Shown: piece by piece, positions 47,408 through 59,857 of the stretch
Numbering within the stretch: position 1 is the first letter of the stretch
Layout: the number at the start of each line of letters is the position of its first letter
NCBI RefSeq assembly: GCF_000247695.1
Contig: NW_004624867.1
Location: forward strand, 149,030-213,029
DNA length: 64,000 nt
Source of the DNA: Heterocephalus glaber
Taxonomy: Eukaryota; Chordata; Mammalia; Rodentia; Bathyergidae
Reading direction: 5' to 3'
Position numbers and translations under genes: made by a program
The notes under the pieces: generated by a model
Databases searched by the model: none
Seen by the model: the letters and a program-made list of their open reading frames with translations, nothing else
What the model was told of the DNA's origin: nothing

Positions 47408-47745
47408 GAAAGGGATAACTAAGTTAAAATTAGGTCATTAATATGAGCTCTAATGCAGCATGACTGGGGTCCTTACATGAAAAAGAAATTTGGGCAGAGA
47501 CATCATACCCAGGGAGAAGACTACCACCTTCAAGGCACTTGGTAAAGGGGTCCACTTGGCAGCCAACTCAAAAATACCACAGACTTTGGTCAGGGTAAAA
47601 TACTTGTTAAGAGGTGGATTTACATTTCAGTCTTATTCTCTCATACTCCTTTCAGACAGCTGACAGCATGTAATGCTTCTGATTTTGCAAATTCTATAGC
47701 TTTGTTGCCTTTTTCTCACTACTACTGGATCAGAAATATTTTGGT

Positions 47746-47833
47746 TGGGCTGGGGATTTAGCTCAGCAGCACAGCACCTGCCTGGCAAGCACGAGGTCCT
47801 GAGTTTGATCCCCAGTACCAAAAGAAAAAAAAA
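47746..47833 (+). mobile_element. ID-like SINE
   Basis: GGGCTGGGGATTTAGCTCAG to TTTGATCCCCAGTACC, A tail. Flanks are weakly repeated (ATTTTGGTTG / ATTTTAGTTG). Confidence 0.9.
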
Positions 47834-49599
<1,766 letters not shown>

Positions 49600-49725
49600 T
49601 CAACAAGCCTTTGAGATGGGCAACATTATTACCCCCATTTTTTACTCATGAGAAAACTAAAAGGTTAAGTGGTTTGCCTTATATTCCAATATTAGTAAGT
49701 GGCACCTACCATATCATAAATACCA
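49600..49725 (-). mobile_element. MIR SINE remnant, minus strand
   Basis: ATTATTACCCCCATTTTTTA, CTCATGAGAAAACTAAAAGG and TTAAGTGGTTTGCC are the antisense MIR 3' half. Confidence 0.75.
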
Positions 49726-50114
49726 TACCATTCCGTTCTCATAAATATCATAAAATGGACTTAGAGGATGAAGGAGACACCTGCCTAGCCACCCACTGAG
49801 TATATTCCAATGGTCTGGAGCCTCTGGGATCTGAGGAATCCCCTATACTCTTAAAATCTATCAAGGACTCTAAAGAGCTCCTGTTTATGTGGACTGAGTC
49901 TACTAATATTTAACCTGTTTAAATTTTAAAAATTTTAAATGTTTATTTAAAATAATAATTAGCTCATTACATAGTTTAAAAAGTAAATACATTTAATAAT
50001 TTCACTTATTTGGAAACAAAAAATTTAAGAGTATGGATAGTACAAGCAGCACTTGAATACTATTTATCAAGACACAGCTATTGTTAATATTTTACTCATT
50101 TAAAAAATCATTTG

Positions 50115-51027
50115 TGTATCTTTCCATTTTTTTATATCGTCTTCAATCTTTTTCAGAGTACTGAGGTTTTCAATGTAAAGATCTTTGACTTCCTTTGTTA
50201 GATTGATTCCTATTTCATTTTTTTTTTTATGCTGTTGTCCAAGGCATGGTGATTTCCCTAATTTCTCTCACAGTAAGTTTGTTATAAGAAGTTTTGTGTA
50301 TAGGAATGCTATTGGTTATTGATTGTTGACTTTGTATCTAGCCACACGACTGAATTATTAAATCTAAAAGTCTTTTGGTGGAGTTTTGGGGGTCTTCTAT
50401 GTAGGGTATCATGTAATCTGCAAATAATGATAGTTTAACTTCTTTTCCTATCTTTATTCCTTTTCTTTCTTTCCACTGAAGCCAGGGATTTAGCTCAGTG
50501 GTTCTGTCGCCTGCCTTGCAAGTGAAAGGTCCCGAGTTCAATCCCTGGTACCAAAAAAAAAAGGAAATGTATCTTTCCATTGTCTAATTGCTCTGGCTAA
50601 TGTTTCCAGAACTATATTGACTAGGAGTGGTGAGAGCAGACATCCTTGTCTTCTTCCTGATTTTAAAGTGAAAGCTTTCAGTTTTTAAAGAGTTAGTATG
50701 ATATTGGTCATTGGTTTGTCATAGATAGCTTTTATCAGGTTGAGATAAAAACCATCTATTCCAATTTTCTGTAGGGTTTTTATCCAGTTTTCTGTAGGGA
50801 ATGGGTGTTGGAATTTGTCAAATGCTTTTTCTGTATGTATTGGGATGATCATGTGATTTTTGTCCTTGGCTCTGGTGATATGGTATATTATTACATTTAT
50901 TGATTTGTATGTGTTGAACTATCGCTGCATCACTGGGGTGAATCCTGCTTGGTCGTGGTGTATAACCTTCTTGATGATTTCCTACACTCTGTTTTCTAGT
51001 ATCTTATGAAAAAGATCATTGGTAGGG
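50115..51027 (-). mobile_element. Inverted 5' half of a twin-primed L1
   Basis: Minus-strand L1 ORF2 sequence. It corresponds to the part of ORF2 found at about 22290-23050 of the full-length L1 (for example, antisense of the CACCACGACCAA and AAGATCTTTACATTGAAAA stretches). It ends abruptly at about 51027, where plus-strand L1 sequence begins at the next ORF2 position. An ID SINE is inserted at 50480-50571. Left edge accurate to about 10 bp. Confidence 0.85.
50480..50571 (+). mobile_element. ID-like SINE inserted in the inverted L1 block
   Basis: AGCCAGGGATTTAGCTCAGT to TTCAATCCCTGGTACC, A tail; likely flanking repeats TCTTTCCACTG and TCTTTCCATTG. Confidence 0.9.
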
Positions 51028-51787
51028 AGAACCAACATAGTGAAAATGGCTATACTCCCAAAACTGTTCCCCAGATTTAATGCAATTGCAATGAAAACAC
51101 TAATAGCACACCTCACAGAACTAGAGAAATCCTTCATTTGGAACCACAAGAGCCTAGAATAGTAAAAACAATTCTGGGCAACAAAGGCAAGTCAGGAGGC
51201 ATTACAATTCCTGACCTGAAATTATACTACAGAGCTACTGTGATAAAAACAGCATGGTACTGGCCAAAAAATAGATCCAAGGATCAATGGAACAGATTAG
51301 AAGATGCAGAAACAACTCCAAACACACTTATCTTGGAAAAAGGGGCCAAATACCTTCACTTGAAGAAAGATAGGCTCTTTTCTAAATGTTGGTGGAAAAA
51401 CTGGCTTTTCACATGTCAAGATTAAAACTAGATAGGTCTCTCACTATGCACTGAACTAAAATCAAAATGTATCAAAGATCTAAATATTAAAACAGAATCC
51501 CTAAAACTGCTGGAAGACAGAATACGTAGAACTCTCGAAGACATTGGTATAGGCAAAGATTTTATGAACAAAACCCTAATTGCACAGGAAATATCACAAA
51601 GAATCAACAACTTGGATCTGATCTTATTAAAAAGGTTTTGCACATCAAAAGAAGTCACCAAAGTAAAGAGAAACTGACACTGTGGGAAAAATTTTTAGCC
51701 AGTGGTTCCTCAGAAAAGGACTAATATTTAGAATATATAAAGAACTGAGAAAAATCAGACCACCCTAAATTTAAAGACCCAATCCAA

Positions 51788-51966
51788 AAATGGGCATGTG
51801 AAATGAATAAACATTTCTCAGATAAAATAGAAAAGGCAAATAAATTTATGAAAAAATGTTCAACGTCACTGGCATGTTGAAATGGGTATGTGAAATGAAT
51901 AAACACTTCTCAGATGAAATAGAAAAGGCAAATAAATTTATGAAAAAATGTTCAACCACACTGGCC
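51788..51966 (+). repeat. 92-bp-period tandem duplication in L1 ORF2
   Basis: The segments starting AAATGGGCATGTGAAATGAA (51788) and AAATGGGTATGTGAAATGAA (51880) repeat with a 92-bp period and few mismatches. The full-length L1 has one copy here, so this is a private duplication. Confidence 0.93.
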
Positions 51967-52428
51967 ATTTGAGAGATGCAAATTGAAACAACTGTGAGAT
52001 TCCATCCCAATCCAGAAAGAATGAGTGTTATGAAGAAATCAACCAATAACAAATGCTGGCAGGGTTCTGGGGAAAAAGAAACCCTTCTCCACTGTTGGTG
52101 GGAGTGGAGACTAGTGCAACCATTGTGGAAATCAGTATAGAGATTCCTCAAAAAACTAGGACTAGAGGTTCCATTCAACCCAGCTAACCCACTTCTTGGT
52201 ATCTTCCCCAAAGAACCAAAACCATCATACCACAGTGATATCATGGCACACCCATGTTCATAGCAGCAGTTTCTAATAGCTAAATCTTGGAAACAGCCCA
52301 AATAAATGCCCATCAACCAATGAATGGATAAAGATTTTTTTATATACAATGGAATATTACTCTGCCACAAAGAAGGATAACCTTGAGATATTTCTACATA
52401 AATGGGTGCACCTTGAAACCATACTCTT

Positions 52429-52526
52429 TTGTTGTTGTTGTTTTTGGTACCAGGGATCAAACTCGGGACCTTGTGCTTGCGCTTTCGAGGCAGGCACCGG
52501 AACCACTGAGCTAAATCCCCAGCCCC
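52429..52526 (-). mobile_element. ID-like SINE, minus strand, inserted in L1
   Basis: Antisense GGTACCAGGGATCAAACTCG to GAGCTAAATCCCCAGCCCC; perfect direct repeats AAACCATACTCTT (52416-52428, 52527-52539). Confidence 0.94.
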
Positions 52527-53421
52527 AAACCATACTCTTAAGTGAAATAAATCGGACACAAATGTGTAAATATTGCACTGTTTCTCTGGTATGAGAAATC
52601 AGAAGTGGAAATAAGGACTAAAATGTACAACAGATATTGGGAAGTAGGAAGAAAACATTCAAATGAGAAAGGGAACAAGGGAGGGGGAAGAAGGAAAGGA
52701 AGGAAAAAGAAAAAAAGAGAAAGATAAAATGGAAAGAAAGCTTTTATCAATATGAAAGAAGGGTAGAAAGGAATGGGTGGAATGGGAAAAATATGAATCA
52801 AGACATATCATGTACAGGTACAAATTCCATCTGATGAATTATCATTATGTATATCTAAATTTTACCAATAAACTTAATGATAAAAAAGAAAAAACCCACA
52901 CTAACACAAGCCCAAACACATAATATTAACTTTGTCTATTATTGATTTACAAGGGTAATTAAGATTTGACTTTGATATACAGCTGGAAAGAGAAGTAATT
53001 TAATATGCTTTTCAGATAACTCTGAATATTATCTCCTCCACAATGCTGGAAAACAAGGACTTCAGACACACTAAACAACCACTTTACCACCTAGTTATAT
53101 CTCCCACCCAATATTCTTTCATTTTGCCCCAAAATTCAACATATCATAGTTTCGTAAAGGTCAGATGCCATATGCAGTATAAAATCTTCAATGAACTTTA
53201 TGGGCCATATTAAATGAGGTTAATGTTTAATGTTTAAGTCACATATACTTTCAATATAATATATTGTCTAGTAACAAAATTTTACTGTTAAGATTTAAAT
53301 CCATTGCACTTATTTGCACTTTGAATCTTTAACTTAGGCATAATTTTATAGTATGATCCACTAGTCATTTGGAAAACAATGTTTCAGGAAGTTATGTAGT
53401 CCTTTCTATTGCTGGCATAGT

Positions 53422-53441
53422 TCAGAAAAGCAATATTTGTT
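53422..53441. repeat. Target-site duplication, poly(A) side of the RSRC2 retrocopy
   Basis: The 20-bp sequence TCAGAAAAGCAATATTTGTT is identical to 55332-55351. Perfect identity bounds the insertion exactly and suggests it is not very old. Confidence 0.95.
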
Positions 53442-55331
53442 TTGGGTTTTTTTTTTTGTTTTTTAATTAACAATAGTTTTGAGAAAACCATTTTTATTAT
53501 CATTACCACCCAGCTTATTTGTGCTGGATTATGTACCAAATGGCCAGATCTTCTAAAGAACACCTACATAACATTTTTTTCATGTTTCAAGAGATGAAAA
53601 TAACTGTACAAGGTTAAGTACAAAAGTACACAAGACAGCAGATACAAAAAGATTTATGTACGAGATTTTATTCCACCTGCAGCTTTAATATATTTGAAAA
53701 GTAGAATTCATTAACTAAAAAATATTGTCCTTCTATAGTCCTGTCAAGTTTAATGGAAGTGGGTTTAACCTGATCACAACACTAACACCAGTATCACTGA
53801 TCTAATATTTACAAAAATTGTATTTTTCAATAAATTAAAGTCAATGCAACACCCATGCAAGCTAGAATGCTAGCTGTTTGGTAAACAAGGACCTGATATC
53901 TGAATAAGAAATCTATAAAGTCCCAAACTTTAAAAGCATGATCTTTTTCAAACTGCATCCATTCCTCGCATTGAAGATGTGAAGCCCAAACCCATTCCTC
54001 TTTGCATGTGGGTTTGTGATCTTGCCATTTCATACTGAGCATCTAGATTTCTAAATACTTCTTGTTGCTTCAATGTCTTGAAATTTTCTTCATCAACTGA
54101 GCTACAACCAGCTTCGTCTTCACTCTTAATACCCACTAACTTCCTAAATTTGACATTTTGGTCCTTGTTTCCAAAATTCAATTTTTCCCATATTTCAGCA
54201 GACTGAGATTTGTCCCCTTCTTTCTTGCCTTGCCAAAGCATTTTCCTTTTTTTCTCTCGTTCAGCAAACTTCATTGGGTTCACAGCTGCTGGGGTGTAGT
54301 AGCTCAGCACAGCTATTCCGGTCTCTGCCAATGCTTTGGCTTGCAGGGCTGCCATTTCAGCTGCCATAGCAATCTGAGGAGTCACTTGTGTTCCAGATGC
54401 CAACAGGGCAACAACATTGAGAACAGAACCTCCAGTGGCTGCAGCCGCTGCAGCCATTTCTTGTTGTTTTTGTTTTTCAACCATTTCCTTTTCTCGCTGC
54501 TCTTGTAATTTCTTGGCTCTTTCCAATCTCCTAAAGCTTCTTGTGCATCCATTGCCGTGTTTCTGCCTCTTAAGGGAGGTGGACTGGGAGTCCGGCTTAA
54601 ACTTCTGCTAAATCTTCTTGGTTTTTCAATTCTCTTTTTTCTATCTCGACTTCTACTCCTTGTTCTACTCCTGTTTCTTGTCCTATGCCTGTGTCTTGAT
54701 CTTGAGCGGGAACGAGATCTGATCCGCCGTTTTCTGTCCCTGCTTCTGGATCGTGACTTTTTTCTATCTCTGCTTCTGGATCGTGATTTCTTTCGGTCTC
54801 TACCCCTAGATCAAGACTTCTTTTGTTCCCTGCTTCTACTACGATGCCGCCTTTCACGGGACCTAGACCTTGAATGACTTTTGCCTCGTGACAACTTTCT
54901 TTGCATTTGTGTCTGTCCACCCCATTTTCAGAAGAATTTAGTCGCTCTCTTCCTTTATCAGAAGAATACTCTTTGTCATTATGTTCCTCAGACTTGTGTT
55001 TCTTAGAGGATTTATCTTTGGATTCATGTCTTCTTGCCTCTTTGCTTCTGCTCCGACTCCTGTGCTTTCTTCCTTCATTGTCTGACTTTTGTTTTCTTTC
55101 TCTTGACCTTGATCGTGATCTTGAATAATGATGTTTTGAGGTTTTAGGAGAAACATATACATCTGATTGCTCTTTTTTCTTATCTCTATCTGGGGATGTC
55201 TTTTCTGGGGCTGGTCCATCTCGTTCTGTATCACTAGCTGCCATATTCCAGAGTTCTGGCCACTAAGGCGGCACCTCCACTTAATGCTTTCAACCGAACT
55301 GGCCGCCCTTGAACCTTTACTACGGACTAAA
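53442..55331 (-). pseudogene. RSRC2: Processed pseudogene of RSRC2 (arginine/serine-rich coiled-coil protein 2)
   Basis: An intronless minus-strand copy of an RSRC2 mRNA. The CDS-equivalent runs 55244 to 53948, about the length of a roughly 430-codon protein. It begins [20 protein letters not shown], continues through the RS-rich region, and ends FRNLDAQYEMARSQTH...GLGFTSSMRGMDAV, which I recognise as RSRC2, a nuclear SR-like protein. It is broken: a deletion of about 4 bp near 54890-54900 shifts the frame after the HKCKES segment, a TGA stop lies at 54811-54813 in the RS repeat frame, and another small deletion near 54528-54535 breaks the EALARRLERAKK region. One Glu codon is also missing near KQQEVF. 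About 85 nt of 5' UTR (to 55331) and about 480 nt of 3' UTR are retained, with an AATAAA on the minus strand at 53493-53498 about 30 nt before the poly(A) remnant (T-rich on plus, 53446-53466). Identical 20-bp direct repeats flank it at 53422-53441 and 55332-55351, the signature of L1-mediated retroposition. Confidence 0.95.
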
Positions 55332-55351
55332 TCAGAAAAGCAATATTTGTT
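55332..55351. repeat. Target-site duplication, 5' side of the RSRC2 retrocopy
   Basis: Second identical 20-bp copy of the repeat at 53422-53441, immediately beyond the 5' UTR end of the pseudogene. Confidence 0.95.
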
Positions 55352-55882
55352 AATATCACCACCTATCTCATCAGAAGAATCTTTAGATGTGAAAATTATT
55401 AAACCTCATAAGGGCAGATATATATTTTCTAAAATCCTAAATTGTTTGAAAGCTTAAATTAGAATATTGGCAATAAATACTGCCACTTGCTCTTGTTGTC
55501 CTTGAAGATAGGCTCACTTAGTTTGTCTTTAAGAAAAGGTCTGTGAAATACTTCAGCCTTAATAATCATAGCTAGTTTTTCAAACATTCTTTCCAGTAAA
55601 AATGGTGTTCCAAAAGCAAGCAGCTAGTTCAGCTCCAAACTCAAACAACTGCAGAAGTCTTTCTCTCTGAGATAGCCCCTGAACTTTGGTAAAGGACAAA
55701 AGGGTTTTATGTATGCTTCTCATTTAGTCATGTGGAATGTTGCAAAGTGTATAATCAAAGGTCAAGATTTAATATCAGGGATTATTTTAATTGCTTCAAC
55801 AAAGACAATCTCAAGTGAAATTTGCTATCATTATTTTCTTCCTGTGAGTACATGGTGCTGAAAAATACAAATACTAACAATA

Positions 55883-56089
55883 CAGTGGACTCTCAAATTA
55901 CGACAGGCCTGACATATGACATAGGAACAATTTGGGTTACTTAGGTTAATGGAAGATTCATTTGCCTCTTGTTATCTATAGTGTGTACCCAGGTAAACAT
56001 CCAGATCTCAGATGTACTGACTTAGAAACAACTTGAGTTAGAATCAGGCCTCAGAAACCAATCAAGTTCGTTAAGTCAAGGGTCCACTG
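55883..56089. mobile_element. Tigger/pogo-like MITE with TA target site
   Basis: A 207-bp element with terminal inverted repeats: left CAGTGGACTCTCAAATTACG, right end (reverse complement) CAGTGGACCCTTGACTTAAC. TA lies on both sides (55881-55882, 56090-56091), as for Tc1/mariner-superfamily insertion. No coding capacity. Confidence 0.7.
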
Positions 56090-56731
56090 TACCAACTCCA
56101 CTGCTTTGACTCATGTAAAGACTTCAGCAATTTTATTCAATGCTTCTTTTGCATTTGTGATGCAACACATGTCTATACATGTGAAAGTGTCAACCTATTT
56201 TTTTAAAGGCAATAATAGTTTTGACCCACAGATCTCCAAAGGGAGTTCTAGGGACTCCTGGATCAACAATCTACATTCTGAGTATCACTGGCCTATGCTA
56301 TTAAGAACAGTGCCAGGGAATAGCTTTTTTTTTTTTTTTAATTTAAGAAAAGATTTCCCATACATACAATTTTATTAATGTTCAGAGAAAAATATGTCTA
56401 AACGAAGCAACAGCACAGCATAGATTGGCTCTACTAGTGTATCCTTTAAATCTGGATTCCCAAATAGACAGATAGCCTGCCCTTATCACTATCTAAAACT
56501 ACACATAGTTCAAATAAATATAAATTCTTGAAGTTCCTATATCTTGGAACAAATCCTTATGCTTAAGATGAAATTACTTCTAGATTATTATTATTTATAA
56601 GAATGCAAATAAATGCAATAGATTTTGAACACTGGACTTTGAAAACATCATTTTCTTAAATAACAATAGAATGTTACATGTGAAGCATACGAAAGATATA
56701 TGCTTATAGGGATTAAAATTTTGTTAGGAAG

Positions 56732-56815
56732 GGCCAGGGATTTAGCTCAGTGGTTCCAGCCCCTGCCTCACAAGTGCAAGGTCCCAAGTTCGAGCCCCAG
56801 TATCAAAAAAAAAAA
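56732..56815 (+). mobile_element. ID-like SINE
   Basis: GGCCAGGGATTTAGCTCAGT to TTCGAGCCCCAGTATC, A tail; perfect direct repeats AATTTTGTTAGGAAG on both sides. Confidence 0.94.
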
Positions 56816-57004
56816 AAATTTGTTAGGAAGACAAGCGTATGCCAATATACATCCTAAGCCATGTGAGATATATGTAAATCATATGAAATACATATAATTA
56901 TGTTAAATTAAAAAAACAAGGAAGAAAAGACCCTTACAGACATAAATGCTAGAGTTTTACCAATAGAGATAAAAATACAAATCTTTATGTAGCCAATTCT
57001 TATG

Positions 57005-57362
57005 AAATGAACCATTTCCCTACAAAATTCATATGAAATCCTAATCCCCAGACCTTAGAATACAACTGTATTTGGAGATGAGGTTTTTATAAACGTAATT
57101 AAATTAAAATGAGGTCAGCAGTGTGGGCCTGAATCCAGCATGACTGGTGTCCACATAAGAACAGAAAATCAGGGCACTGACATACATGTAGTGAAGACCA
57201 TACCAGCAGCCTGGAAATCTATAAACTAGAGAGGAGGCCTCACACACACACAAAAAACCTTCCTGCTACCTTGACTGCAGCCTTTTAGCCCCCAAAACTA
57301 TGAACAAATAGACTGCAGGCTGTGGTGCTTCCCTATGGCAGCTCCAGCAAGCTAAACTACCT
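57005..57362 (+). mobile_element. MLT1-like MaLR LTR
   Basis: CCTACAAAATTCATATGAAA, CAACTGTATTTGGAGATGAG, TCCAGCATGACTGGTGTCCA and TATGGCAGCTCCAGCAAGCT follow the MLT1 LTR consensus end to end. Confidence 0.8.
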
Positions 57363-57865
57363 ACTATTAGCTTTCCACTGCTGTATATCAAACACCACAA
57401 ACCTAGGACGTAGTTTGTAAGAGTCAGGAACCTGAGTATAGCTTAACTGAACTCTTTCCTTTAGGATCTCTCCCAAGGCTACAGTCAAGGTGTGTCAGCC
57501 AGCCATGGCTGGGGTCTCATCTAATGCCCTAACTGGGGAAAGAGCTGCTGCCAAGTTCATCCTTGCTGATAGTATTTAGGTCCTCAAGGGTTGCTGAGCT
57601 GAGGGTCTCAATTCTTGGCTGGCTGTTGGCTGGAGGCATCCCTAGTTCACGCTTCCTCAAAGCCATGCAGGGAAAGAGTCTGGAAAACAAGAGGAAAGTC
57701 ACTATCTTACTGAGCCTAAGCACAGAAGTGACATCCCATCACATTTACTACATTCAGTTACTTAGGAGCAAGACACCATGGTGGTCCAATTTCAATAAAG
57801 AAGGACATGAACTGCAGGAGGCAAGGATTGCTGGGGTCATTTTAGAGTTTGCAACAGCAGTCTTT
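57363..57865 (-). mobile_element. Second MaLR/ERVL LTR remnant, minus strand
   Basis: Antisense LTR phrases GCTACAGTCAAGGTGTGTCA, TGGCTGGGGTCTCATCTAAT and GGCTGGCTGTTGGCTGGAGG are familiar from old ERVL-class LTRs. The exact subfamily is not assigned. Confidence 0.5.
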
Positions 57866-57949
57866 ACAACAATAGTGCTGATGAGCTTCCTCTTGATAAG
57901 CAGCTTCATTTACTTTTTCTTTCCTATAATCACCTAACTTAGTGATCTT

Positions 57950-58980
57950 CTGTGAATCATGAGGTATTCTGCCTCTCCCATGGGGATTGCTTTGATATCC
58001 CAAACATGATGTTATAAATAAATTCTAGTTTTAATGAAAACTGGAATTTAACAATAATGGAAATATATATCACCTGTTGTGCTTCAAATTCAACATCAAG
58101 TTCACAACTTTATTTTAGAGGGAGTAAGCAAGTGAGGTGTGATTAAGTACCTATTATTTTTAGAGCACATTTCTGTGCTTATCCTGAAGAAATGAATTGA
58201 TTTTATATTTAAGGTTTCTCTTACTTTTAATTCAGTCAGAAACAAAAACCATGTATCTCACCAAAGGCAGATTATAAATAGCAAGACATCCATAACACTG
58301 TTTAGCACCATTTGAAGATTTTCTTACTATTCACAATCCCCGAAGCTAGTGTAGAACCAGTTCCACTCGTCATTTAATATTTATTACAGTACTCTATAGT
58401 TTGGCTTTATTTGTCCTTGGAACATCAAGTCTGTACTCTTCTATGAACAAAAGTATAACCTTTCAGGACATAATCTTATCAGGTCTGAGAAGGTACATGC
58501 TGTTAGCAGTATATGGCTGAGGACTTGTCATATAACCAATACCTCAAGGAAAATATATTATCATCTAGTTTTGACATAAAGTCATTGGGAAATGGTATCA
58601 CCAAGTACAGAAATGTATGGATTTTAAAACAGTCCCTGAGAATCTGGATAAAATATAGTTATGTCTACACAGCTTTAAACTACTTTTTCAATTTACAAAT
58701 TATTTTATTTCAAATGAAGTGAAAATTGTAAATTCAGACTCCATGAAGTAAATCTTTCACTCTAGTTCCAAAATAAATTTTAGTCTTTATGCAAAGTAAC
58801 TCTAATTACAAATGCAAATTAAACTGCTGGCATCCCTGAATCACTTTCACATAGCAACAGAAATATCACTAAAGCTACATAAAGCAACATGCTATTTATC
58901 TAGACTTTTATTGGTTATCAGTAAATTTCAAAAGTTAATTGTTTATTGTCTTCCCCAAAATGCCAAAGCATAGGGGGAAA
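57950..58980. other. AT-rich intronic stretch, nothing recognised
   Basis: No repeat, RNA or exon recognised by eye. Confidence 0.45.
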
Positions 58981-58995
58981 TTTGTCATTACTTTT

Positions 58996-59088
58996 TGTTT
59001 TTTTGTTTGTTTTTGGTACCAGGGATCGAACTTGGAACCTTGCACTTGTGAGGCAGGCACCGGAACCACTGAGCTAAATCCCTGGCCC
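58996..59088 (-). mobile_element. ID-like SINE, minus strand
   Basis: Antisense GGTACCAGGGATCGAACTTG to GAGCTAAATCCCTGGCCC; perfect direct repeats TGTCATTACTTTT (58983-58995, 59089-59101). Confidence 0.94.
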
Positions 59089-59357
59089 TGTCATTACTTT
59101 TTTACATAGATAATATGTGAAATGATTTGTTTTTTGATACCATGGGCTCATAATTATTAGCCTTAATTATGACCCTGCTATAACCCAGTAGTTACAGAGG
59201 TGTGAACACGCACAGGTCCTTGTCTCAGGTACACTTGAGTGGAATCATCTTCCCACAGATAACAACAACAGATAGAGTGGGCAGAGGGATGAGGCTGGCC
59301 TTCTGCCATATTGGTCAGTTCTATCTTCCCCGCCTGACAACAAGTGTGTGCGCACTT

Positions 59358-59360
<3 letters not shown>

Positions 59361-59404
<44 letters not shown>
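59361..59404 (+). repeat. (AC)n microsatellite
   Basis: About 21 uninterrupted CA/AC dinucleotides. Confidence 0.97.
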
Positions 59405-59406
<2 letters not shown>

Positions 59407-59587
59407 GACAACCACATAACCTGAAGAAGGCTTGGGTTTGCCACAGCCAAGAAGGTTTAAATTTCCTAGCTCCTTCTCCTCACAAAGACGATCTCATCCC
59501 TCAAACACTCTTATAACCAAAATTATGGAATTCTATAGAAGTCACTCCTCAGTCCCATGAAAACAAGCACTTAAAATGCAGTTCTAA

Positions 59588-59857
59588 AGGTCCAAAGGGG
59601 TAGGGGTAGTGGGAAGGGCAGGGGAAAGGAAAGAAGGGAAAGGAAAAATGATGAGAAATGGAAAAAATGGAAATAAAGTCTTTGTAAATAGGGAAGGGTG
59701 GAGGGCATGAAGGGAGGGCTAGGAATGGGGAAAAAATAAGAATCAAGATGCATTATGTAAAGGTACAATTCCCAGTGAGAAATGTAATTGTGTTGTATAC
59801 CTACAATGTACCAATAAAAGAATTTAATACAAAAAAAAAATATTGCCCCCCCCCAAA
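59588..59857 (+). mobile_element. L1 3' UTR fragment with intact target-site duplication
   Basis: About 270 bp of L1 3' UTR, G/A-rich then ending CAATGTACCAATAAAAGAATTT, A-tract and C-tract. Flanked by 15-bp direct repeats AAAATGCAGTTCTAA (59573-59587 and 59858-59872). A severely 5'-truncated insertion. Confidence 0.9.

Larger units (their letters stand above)
46918..47600 (+). mobile_element. MLT1-like MaLR LTR, interrupted by two insertions
   Basis: The left piece GTGGACTGAATTTTGCCCCC continues at about 47281 with AAGTCCAATCCCTAGTACCT, then GTTAAAATTAGGTCATTAAT and CAGCATGACTGGGGTCCTTA. Between lie an older LTR-like block (46955-47280) and a 43-bp SINE insertion (47365-47407). Confidence 0.7.
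51028..52885 (+). mobile_element. 3' half of the same twin-primed L1, sense orientation
   Basis: Plus-strand ORF2 C-terminus beginning GTGAAAATGGCTATACTCCC (equivalent to 23080 of the full L1), through the zinc-knuckle region, then the 3' UTR and terminal TACCAATAAACTTAATG. Together with the inverted block it forms one insertion of about 2.77 kb. It contains a 92-bp tandem duplication and an antisense ID SINE (52429-52526). Confidence 0.88.

Noticed and set aside
51846..52559. 237-codon open frame on the minus strand
   Set aside because: It is the antisense of L1 ORF2 3' sequence and crosses an inserted ID SINE. Not a gene.
54158..54508. Plus-strand open frames across 54158-55457
   Set aside because: Antisense shadows of the RSRC2 pseudogene; their Ser/Leu-rich content mirrors the RS and charged codons on the other strand.
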